Below, piece by piece: positions 55,426-64,000 of a DNA stretch of 64,000 nucleotides. Within the stretch, counting starts at the first letter, position 1. Each line of letters opens with the position of its first letter. The translations under genes and the position numbers were made by a program. The notes beneath the pieces are model-generated. The model worked only from the letters and a program-made list of their open reading frames with translations, was not told the origin of the DNA and did not search any database. Origin of the DNA: Ziziphus jujuba (taxonomy: Eukaryota > Streptophyta > Magnoliopsida > Rosales > Rhamnaceae); contig NC_083384.1 in the NCBI RefSeq assembly GCF_031755915.1, positions 6,502,001-6,566,000 of the forward strand. Direction: 5' to 3'.

Positions 55426-56790
55426 AAGGCTAGCAGTTATTACAATGATGTTATCTCATATATATATATATATATATTAAAAAAATAGGAAAATAAAATT
55501 TACTTTAAAAAACTGTTATTGGATAACAAACATTCCGAGTAGTATAAATAGAAATGTATATTTAAAGGTATTAATAGCTTGTGGAATAAATGAATTACTT
55601 TGTGAAAATAGCCAAATGGAGAGAGTAACTAGAAGACCAAAGTAAATCGAGAAATTAGGAAGATATGTAGTGGAAAAGTGTAGGGAGAGAAAGTGGGAGG
55701 CAGAAAGTTTAAGGAGAATGTGAGAGAACCATGGAGGAGGAGGTGGAAAAAAGAGTAGAAAAAGTTGAGAGGAAGAAAATGGTGAAAGGTGTAAGATGAA
55801 AAGCAGAAATTAAAAGAGAAAGTGGAGACAAATTGGAGATAGAGAAAGATGGCAAGGGGAAAATGTAAAGAGAAGGTAGAGTAGACAAAAGCAGGGATGG
55901 AGAGGAGAGAAAACAGAGAGAAAAATGGGGTGAGAAATGTAAAAGTAGAGATGAAGATGGAAAGAGAAAAATGGAGAGGGACAAAAATGGGGGGGGGGGG
56001 GGGTTTGATTTTTGACTTTTTATTATTTTTATTTTTTGTATTGTTGATAAAGATGTATTTTGTAAATTTAATTGCAATAATTTTTTAATTTCATTTGTTT
56101 CATATAGTGTTTTTATTTATTTATTTTTTCCCTAGCTTTATCTTCTTAAATTCCATATCTAACAATGTCGAATACGAGTTTGATCAAATGGCTGTGTATA
56201 CTTGAAATAGAATTGGTTCCAAAATTCCAACTAAGCTGGATCATGAACATCCACTAAATACCAATAGCAAGTGCATTGTTTGCCTTGAAAAATACAATCT
56301 TGCTTTACAAGAATGTTAGGGAGAGAAACACTAATTTAGTTCTTGAAAACGTCCTGAAAAGCAAGATTGCACTTTGCATTCTTGGCAAACTTCTAACATC
56401 ATTAATATTTAAAAACAATTTCTTCTCATCTCTCTCTATCTCTCACTCATTATTCTATTACCAATGAATAATCTAAACTATATTTACATTGTAATAGTGT
56501 GCATCACCAAGACAACAACCAAGCAACCAAACTTATGTATTTGAGTGAGATTCCTTATTATAATAAAATCCCGTCAGCATAAATTTTAGTTAATGTTTTT
56601 GAGTCAAAATGTTTAATTCCAAAGCTTTATTTCTTAATTTATTTTTTTTTTATTTTTTTTTGGGGGGTAACCAAATTATGTTGATGGGATATATTCTCTG
56701 AATTCTGAAAATAGCTAGGCAAGAACGGACAAGTGCATTGAAGATTATGGTTCACTCGTTCTCATCTCCCTCTATATATATCCAAGCTTT

Positions 56791-57039
56791 TCAAAAAAAG
56801 TCTAAGAATTCAATGTGTTTAGGCTGTAGGTCTCCACGGCTGCCGCAAATTACACGGTCATGATGATCAAGTGCATGGTACCAAAAATTTTGATATTCTG
56901 ACCTCTCAAAAGGGATATGAGAAAGGATGTCCTTTTTGGTTGCGGGCATCTTCACCTTGGCTTTGAATGGTTGTTGATATTTGATAATGAGTGAGACTAA
57001 TGCATTTGGTGTTTTCAAGGTGTTTGGACCTTTCTTCAC
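56791..57039 (-). CDS. Unrecognised possible exon
   Basis: 82 codons on the minus strand without an ATG (it opens GTGAAGAAAGG). The composition is protein-like: KKGPNTLKTPNALVSLIIKY, then a basic stretch, FERSEYQNFWYHALDHHDRV and GDLQPKHIEFLDFF. I do not recognise a family. It could be the last exon of a gene, a pseudogene piece or chance. Confidence 0.2.
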   Translation of the reverse strand: MKKGPNTLKTPNALVSLIIKYQQPFKAKVKMPATKKDILSHIPFERSEYQNFWYHALDHHDRVICGSRGDLQPKHIEFLDFF

Positions 57040-57168
57040 ATATTCTTTACTCTAACCGATTGCTGTTTGATACCACTAAAGAAAAAGAAAGTTTAAGGCA
57101 AATGAAAATGAAATCTACATAGTTTACCTAATTTATTATATTACTTATATATATATATATATATATAG

Positions 57169-60100
57169 TATTGTGGTTCTCCGACCACTTTAGAGAAGAA
57201 ATATGAGAAGAAAAATAAAAAGAATTTTATTACTCTCTTGGAAATAGAATACAAAAATAAAAACTTCTCTCGTGGAGATTCTCACGTGGAACCTCTCTCT
57301 ACTCTGTCAAATTCTCTCTGGAATTGCTCACTCTTCTCTCAAGCACTCTCTGGAACTTAAACACTCTCTCTCTCGGAGTTTACTCTCAATACTCCTCACT
57401 TGGGATGATATTGAGCTTGCTCTCTTGGCTTGGCTTGCATGCAAGGGGATGGTGCCTATTTATAGGCTTACAAGGTCGGTTGCATGGCCACAATCTTCAA
57501 CAGCTTCTGACAGTAGCCCACAATTGTTGAGCAAGTTGGAGTTCGGTGTTGACGATGATCTGTTGATTAAATAGCAGGCGGCACGAACAGCTTCTTCCCA
57601 GAATGGCTTTGGCAGCTTAGCCATACTGATCATACTTCTGACCTTTTCCATAATGGTTCGGTTCATTCTTTCGGCTATTCCATTATGTTCTGGGGTGCGA
57701 GGGACTGTCTTCTCATGTCAAATGCCGTGTCTTCTGCAGTAGGCATCGAACTCCTTGGAAGTATACTCGCCTCCATTATCTGAGCGGAGACATTTCAGCT
57801 TCTTTCCTGTTTCACGCTCTACCATGGTATGAAACAGTTTGAAGTAATCCAATACCTGGTCCTTTGTCTTCAAGAAATATACCCACACCTTCCGTGAAGC
57901 ATCATCAATGAAGGTCAGGAAATACTTGCTGCCACCTAATGATTCCACCTCCATGGGACCACAAACATCAGAGTACACCAGACTAAGCAACTCTGATCTT
58001 CTCGATGCAGAGGAACTGAAGGAGACTCTATGTTGCTTACCAAACAAGCAGTGATTACAAGGATCTAGTGCGGCATCCTTGCAAACAGTGATAAGCTTCT
58101 TCCTTGCCAAAGTGGACAATCCTTTTTCACTCATGTGACCGAGTCTCTGGTGCCACAGATTTTGAGACGCCTCTCTTTCTGCAATATTGAGGCTATCTGC
58201 ACATATCTTCACATGAGTCTTGTACAGCATTCCACAAATATGTCCTCGGGCGACAACTATGGCACCTTTTGTCATTTTCCATGTGCCTTTGCTGAAGTAG
58301 TTGTCATAGCCTTACTTGTCTAAGGCTGCCCCCGAAAGTAGATTAAGGCGAAGATCTGGAACATGACGGACATCCTTCAAAGTGATTGTACAACCAACAT
58401 TCGTTTTTACCTGAATATCACCAGTTCCCATAATCTTTGCGAAACTGGAATTTCCCATCTTTACCGTACCAAAGTCTCCTGCTTTGTACATTTTAAAGAA
58501 ATTTCTGTGTGGAGTGACATGGTAGGATGCTGCAGTATCGACTACCCACTCAACATCTTGGGTTGATATATGAAGGCATGTCTCTTCTTCGGTGGAGCAG
58601 AGCACCACTTCTCCTGTAACAGTGACTAGTGTCTCTCCATCCTTCTTCGGTTGATTACCTTGGAGTCCTCTCTCAACAACTTTCTACAGTTCTTCTTCAT
58701 GTGACCCTCCAGGCCACAATGATAGCACTTATATGATGATTTTCTGCCGTCTGTAGATCTACCTCTGCTCTTGCTCCTGCCTCTCCCCTTATCTCGACCA
58801 CCTCTTTGCTGTCTTCCTCTTTCTGTGACGAGGGCATGTGACTGATCCATGCCAATGTCCTTTCTCCTGGCCTCTTCATTAAATAGGGCATCCTTAACCA
58901 TAGACATAGTAAGTTTGCCATTCGGGCCGAATTGCTGAGAGAGACTACCAATGTCTCCCAACTGTCTGGTAGAGAGCTTAGAAGTAGGAGGGCTTGATCC
59001 TCATCCCCTAGTTGGTAATCCACAGCAGATAGTTGATTTACCAAGCTCTGGAACTCACTGGTATGCTCGGCTACAGAAGTTCCACTCTATAATTTTAGAT
59101 TTACCAATCGCTTAAGCAACAGGGCTTTGTTCCGAGCAGTCTTGGCCTGGTACATATCCTCCAATTTTGTCCAGAGGGCATATGTATCCGTTTCCTTCGC
59201 TACATGATGGAAGACACTGTGGTCGATCCATTGCCTGATCTGACCGATCATTTTCTTGTTTAATTTCTTCCATTCTGCTTCTTTGCTGGGATTGGGGTTT
59301 TCTCCTTTAGCTTCTATAGGATCAAACAGATCCCTACAATTGAGGAGATCTTCCATCCGAGGTCTCCAAAGTGTATAATTTATGGCAGTGAGCTTAACCA
59401 TAGTTCCCGAAGATGATTCTTCCATTGACATTATGGCTTGACCAAAAATGGAACCGAATTTGGCAAAACGGAGTTAACCGTTGCGTCCGGAACGGCCGAA
59501 AATGGTGGACTTGACTCTTCTGGGGTCAAAATATAATTACCAGAAATTTTGGGGCAAAAATGTAATTTCACAAAAATTATGGGTCAACCTGTAAAGACAA
59601 AAACTATAGGGGTCAATCTGTAATTTCCAATAATTTAGAGGCTGTTCCGTAATTTTAGAAACTTCTGATGACGTGGCAGATTGTGTTGACGTGTCAACAC
59701 GTGGCAGATGACGTGTCGATTGCGTGGCTGACGACGTGTCGGATGGCGTAGCAGATGACGTGGCTTGGTGCGTTGACGTATTTGCTGACGTGGTCGTCTT
59801 CAACCTCCAGACGGCGCGTGCGGCGCGTGATGCGCGTGAATTGCTGCAGAAAATTTCAGACGGCGCATGCGGGCGCGTGAGCCGCTGTCTTTCTCTCCGG
59901 CAAACTTGTGTGTTCTCGTCTCGTAGACTACTTTCACCTGGTATTGTCAAATTAATTATTTGAGCAACTTTTCGAAACACCAACTTAAAGAGCAGAGGCT
60001 CTGTTTCTTCAAATTTTGAACCCAAGCTCTTGACCTGGAGCTCTGATACCACTTGTTGTGGTTCTCCGACCACTTTAGAGAAGAAATATGAGAAGAAAAA

Positions 60101-60596
60101 TAAAAAGAATTCTATTACTCTCTTGGAAATAGAATACAAAAATAAAAACTTCTCTCGTGGAGATTCTCATGTGGAACCTCTCTCTACTCTGTCAAATTCT
60201 CTCTGGAATTGCTCACTCTTCTCTCAAGCTCTCTCTGGAACTTAAACACTCTCTCTCTCGGAGTTTACTCTCAATACTCCTCACGTGGGATGATATTGAG
60301 CTTGCTCTCTTGGCTTGGCTTGCATGCAAGGGGATGGAGCCTATTTATAGGCTTACAAGGTCGGTTGCATGGCCACAATCTTCAACAGCTTCTGACAGTA
60401 GCCCACAATTGTTGAGCAAGTTGGAGTTCGGTGTTCAATGCAGCAATGGCCATTGTCAAAGATGGTGGCTGAGCAGTCTTCACACTGTCGGTGTAGTGGT
60501 GGTGTGGCTGGACTTCACATATAAGGAGTGTCGATGATAAGAATGTTCACTTTCAGCTTTTCCTTGGTCTCCACCATTCTCTGTCTCTGCCTAACA
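57169..60596 (-). mobile_element. Deleted, decayed Ty1/copia (TNT1-like) element
   Basis: Matching LTR parts lie at 57169-57550 and 60054-60435 (382 bp each). The right LTR runs on to a probable TG...CA boundary near 60596. The primer site TGGTATCAGAGCTCCAG is at 60051-60035. Gag starts at 59431 (MSMEESSSGTMVKLTAINY, QWIDHSVFHHVA) with a TAG after VNLKL (about 59088) and a frame change near 58940; the zinc knuckle CYHCGLEGHMKKNC follows. Protease WVVDTAASYHVTP is at 58608-58312. Integrase (LWHQRLGHMSEKGL, CLRSDNGGEYTS) is at 58275-57718 with a stop after CRRHGI, then MNRTIMEKV. At 57551/57550 integrase coding runs straight into the LTR, so reverse transcriptase, RNase H, polypurine tract and the first part of the 3' LTR are deleted. 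The left edge is eroded into (TA)n and no clean duplication is seen. Not mobile. Confidence 0.85.
59669..59797. repeat. Cluster of TGACG(T) motifs in the copia leader
   Basis: The stretch between primer site and gag carries about seven TGACGT/GACGTG units (TGACGTGGCAGA, TTGACGTGTCAA, ACACGTGGCAGA, TGACGTGTCG, CGACGTGTCGG, TGACGTGGC, TGACGTAT, TGACGTGG) within 130 bases. It is a degenerate minisatellite that is also rich in bZIP-type cores. Confidence 0.7.
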
Positions 60597-61174
60597 TACT
60601 CTGTTTTCTGAATGCCAATTTCTTTACGTGAATGTCTACCACATAACAAATTATATTATTCTATGCGGAGTATAATATACAACATCCAACATAAAATATA
60701 AAAATACTGTATGTTGCCAAGACTAGAAAAACTGGAGGACAATGTATAAAATATGCTCTTTTGAACATGGAAACAGAATATTTCTCCTTGACTTTTCATT
60801 GGTTCTTATACAACCATTGCATAAATTAATTTCAATCATATAGACAATAGTAGAAACTTGTAACAAAAAATTATGAAGTAAATTATGCAATTGATAAAGG
60901 GTACAAATTTAAGTGAATTTGGTTGTGTACATGTATTTTTTTACGGAGAGTAAACTCATATAACTTAAATGAGGATTCTAATGTTACCTGTTAGATTGAC
61001 GTTGATGAACATAAAAATATTATTATTAGTAAATGATAAATAACCAAGAAATCTATCAATACTGATGATCAATACACATTCTTTTTCTTTCATGAAAGGT
61101 AAACAAATTACGATATTGGATATGAGAGGGTGAAATAATTAAGCATAATAGAAAACTATGTCAAATTAGTTAAG
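60597..61174. other. AT-rich spacer
   Basis: No gene. I looked here on the minus strand for the missing last kinase exon of the LRR receptor and did not find it. Confidence 0.5.
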
Positions 61175-63440
61175 TGTAAAAATTAACTTACCAGGAGCAT
61201 TATAGCCATAGGTTCCAGCAACTATGGTTTGCAAGGAGGAATTAGGATTAAGGAGTCTTGCGGTGCCAAAATCAGATACAACAGCCTCTAGTTCTGAGTC
61301 GAATAGAACATTGTTGGTGGTCACATCACGATGAACAGTTGGTGGAGTGCAATCATGATGCATATAAGACAAGGCATGCACTATGCCTTTGATAATATTC
61401 ACCCTTTTCCTCCAATCTAGCTCCACAGCCTCAAGATCATTGTTCAAGATGCAAAACAAACTCTTCCTTTCCATATATTGGTATATCAAAAGCATGCATT
61501 TGTTATGTAGACAAAAACCATAGAGTCTTACAATGTTTCGGTGTCTTATGCTGTCAATGTTTTCACCTCATTTGTAAAACTCTTTCTCAAAGCCGGTTGT
61601 CCAGACTTAGAAGTGTGAAGTTTCTTCAAGGCAACTACTTTACCATTAGGGAGTTGTACTTTGTAAACACTTCCATAACCACCAGTACCAGTGCAATACC
61701 TGATATCAAATTGCTCTGTTGCTCGTATGAGGTCTTCATACGCTACGTTTTTATCAAAATTCCATATTGAAAATATATCTACGTTCTTTGTTGTATTTGT
61801 CTCACTAAGTTGGCTTTTTTTTTATTTTTTATTTTTACACCGAAATTTGTAGAGCAATGTCATTGTAAACACAAAAATTGACAAGATAAGGATAACCGAG
61901 ATGGGAACAATAATGCTTCTGATTCTGTGGGAGGAGTGTCCAATTTTTTTCTTGACACCTTGACTTGTAGATTGAAAGCAGGAAGCGAAACCTGTTAAGT
62001 TACCACATAAATGTTCATTTCCATCAAGATCAAGTGAATTATTCTCGAAGTGGAGTAGAAAGGAAGAGATGATGCTACTGCCAAGATTGTTATATGCAAG
62101 GTTCAAGGTGGTCAACTTTGTGAGGTTACCAAGTGAAGAAGGTAATTCTCCGACAAGTGAGTTGTGACTGAGGTCCAAAGAAGTTAGTGTGAAAAGGGCA
62201 CAGATCTCCACTGGGATGCTTCCACTCAAGCGGTGGTGTGACAAGTCAATATCTTTTATTCTCACAAGACCACCTAAAGATGTGGCAATTGGACCAGTGA
62301 GGTTGCTAGAACTAAGTTTCAAACTTTCCAAATATTTCAAATTCCCTATTCCAGATGGTATAGAACCACTAAACCGGTTCCAGCTAAGGATCATATCTTG
62401 TAGCTTGCTTAAATTACATATAGCCGACCAAGGTAATGCACCGGTTAACTGGTTACTCTCAAGAGCTAGTGTGACTAGATTTTTGAGATTTCCAATTTCT
62501 AAAGGGATGGATCCATTAATTTTGTTTTGACTCAAGATGCAGCCTGGTTAAATTGGATAAACGACCCAATGTGGGTGGGAGTGGACCACTTAGCATATTG
62601 CCATTCAAGTACAGAAAGCGTAGGTTCACTTATTGCCCTATTGCTAGAGGGATGGATCCAAATATATGGTTGGAATCAAGGTAAAGATAGGACAAATTAG
62701 TCGATCGACTCAGAGTTGGATGTAGTTGTCCAGTGAGCATATTATTACCAAGGCTTAGAAGAGTAAGGTTGTCTAGCTTCCATATGTCTGAAGGAATAGA
62801 ACCAATAATATGGTTTGAAAAAAGTAATAGAGAAGACAATTTGGTTAACTGACCCAGAGTAGATGGAAGTGGTCCAGTGAAGATGTTATCAGATAGGAAA
62901 AAGGAAACCAGATTTTTCATCTTTCCTATGTCAACCGGAATGGAACCATTAATCTCATTATCAGAAGGGCGAAACATGACCAAATGGGTGAGGCTTGTAA
63001 ATGAAAGAGGTAAGTTGCCATTGATTTGATTGGAAGAGATATGGAAGTGAGTAAGGTTGACCAACTGACCAATTGATGAGGGTTTTGGACCAAAAAAATT
63101 GTTGGAGCTCAAGCTTTTTTCAACAAGACTATTCAAATTGCACAGTTGTTGAGGAATGGAACCATTTATTTGATTGAAAGAAATATCAAGCCTCACAAGC
63201 TGGGAGAGGAGAACATTCTCAGAGAGGTCAAGGTGGTTGAGCATTTGAAAGAGTGCCTATCTCTGATGGGATGCTCCCAACGAGTCCAGCTTCTTTGGAA
63301 CTCAGCTAGATCAAAGTCAACTAAATGCGGAAATGAAGAGCTCCCAAGCTTCTTTTTTTCTAGAGAATTGTCATGTAGAGAAATATGTGTAATACTTCCT
63401 GCAAAGTTGCAAGTTTACAAGGATTTGTGGAGGTGGAGTT
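61175..63440 (-). pseudogene. LRR receptor-like kinase (MIK2-like) pseudogene
   Basis: The minus strand reads an LRR start (SITHISLHDNSLE, then SSSFPHLVDFDLAEFQ), about 12-14 LRRs of the plant GxIPxxIGxLxxL type (63244-62630 and 62535-62000), a membrane segment (SIIVPISVILILSIFVFTMTLLY), and a kinase part: TGTGGYGSVYKVQLPNGKVVALKKL (61700-61640 region), then IRHRNIVRLYGFC, VHRDVTTNNVLF, VSDFGTARLL and AGTYGYNAPG before a GTAAG donor at 61190. Lesions: a TAA after AIGQ (about 62630), a one-base shift before SQNKINGS (about 62532), another before IRHRN (about 61552), a broken N-terminus and no downstream exon (APE to C-lobe). MIK2-type receptors sense peptides at the plasma membrane; this copy is dead. 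Confidence 0.85.
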
Positions 63441-63448
63441 GAGATTAT

Positions 63449-63888
63449 ATGAGTTCTGTTTTGGCTTTTCACCATTTGATAATTTCAGCATCATCCTCCA
63501 TAGCTGAGTGTTTGGCTGTTCTGCACGCGCTTTATTTAGCTTCATCTTTTGGATTTGGCAGTATTATTGTTGAATTTGATAATGCTGCCTTGATTCAAGA
63601 TCTCAATGCAACAACGGTGTGCTTGCTCATGGGAATGCAGAGCTATATAATTGCAGATATTCTTTTTCGTCAGTCTTCTTTTAGTACTTGTATTTTTTTT
63701 TTCTTTTGTTTCCCATTGTGCAAATAAAGTACCTATTTTGGGTTGCCAAGAAAAGCATTGCATAGGTCTCTTCCTCTGAATTGGGAGTTTTCTTATCCTC
63801 CTAATCTTTGAAAGTTTATTATTGATGATGTAATCACCTCTTCTTAATGAAAATGTTATTCTGTCCAAGAAAGAAAAAAAAAAAAAAA
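63449..63888 (+). mobile_element. LINE 3'-end remnant with RNase H-like domain
   Basis: The plus strand reads SSSIAECLAVLHALYLASSF and SIIVEFDNAALIQDLNA, the RNase H-like (RVT_3) domain, then a tail identical in layout to 49065-49225 and a poly-A at about 63871-63888. It is a 5'-truncated insertion next to the 5' end of the LRR kinase pseudogene. Confidence 0.72.
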
Positions 63889-64000
63889 TAGCATTGTTTG
63901 TCTTTTTTTCCCTAATTTTAGTAGGAAGAAGAGAAAAATGAGAAGAATACAGTATTTTGTTATTTTGTCTTCTTCGTTATTTAATTGACGCATGCAACCG

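Larger units (their letters stand above)
54343..57168. other. AT-rich, low-complexity intergenic region
   Basis: CT/T-rich to 54620, A-rich to 55500, purine-rich 55610-55985, then a run of 15 G (55989-56003). Four tandem copies of a 37-39-base unit beginning AATTATTAAG (55274, 55311, 55350, 55388) are visible. No recognised gene apart from the doubtful frame 56791-57039. Confidence 0.6.

Noticed and set aside
60839..60843. TATAG as right target-site duplication of the decayed copia element
   Set aside because: It matches the left flank, but that flank is a (TA)n tract. The TG/CA boundary near 60596 is a better LTR end, so the match is probably chance.

Overview
The window is nuclear DNA of a flowering plant, most likely a eudicot. 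It is AT-rich, its genes have many spliced exons, and it carries plant families (class III peroxidase, pectin acetylesterase, RLCK-VII kinase, plant complex I B15-type subunit) plus copia, TRIM and LINE retroelements. I cannot name the species.

Five genes look intact, and every CDS sums to a multiple of three: a 71-aa complex I subunit (24224-25955, +), a class III peroxidase of 326 aa (29206-30717, +), a 20-exon RecQ helicase of 704 aa resembling Arabidopsis RECQL2 (38743-31155, -), a five-exon receptor-like cytoplasmic kinase of 442 aa (41830-39643, -) and a 12-exon pectin acetylesterase of 398 aa (44131-47433, +). They form the gene-rich centre (24-48 kb). They are unrelated housekeeping or cell-wall/defence genes, not a cluster.

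The left flank (1-23.7 kb) is transposon-rich. Two long non-coding LTR units of one family lie in opposite orientation at 1-5665. The second sits in exon 2 of a CYP71-clan P450 pseudogene (8392-5666). An apparently complete Ty1/copia element (11039-17224, 1036-bp LTRs, TSD GGTAC) is inserted at the edge of a block that reads like mitochondrial DNA (17225-19690). Next come a jasmonate-induced 23-kDa-protein pseudogene with three in-frame stops, a LINE remnant, a solo TRIM LTR and a PIF/Harbinger-like TIR element.

The right flank (48.4-64 kb) holds LINE 3' ends, an inverted TRIM dimer inside a single 5-bp target-site duplication (50484-51234), a 2451-bp solo LTR of the same non-coding family (51887-54337, TSD ATCTT), a deleted copia element (57169-about 60596) and a broken MIK2-like LRR receptor kinase (63440-61175).

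I found no new multi-gene system. The items most worth checking are the inverted TRIM dimer with exchanged LTR subtypes, the peroxidase that lacks the distal catalytic arginine, the perfect 34-bp inverted repeat around a LINE remnant, and the direct duplication of the kinase promoter region on the far side of the pectin acetylesterase gene.
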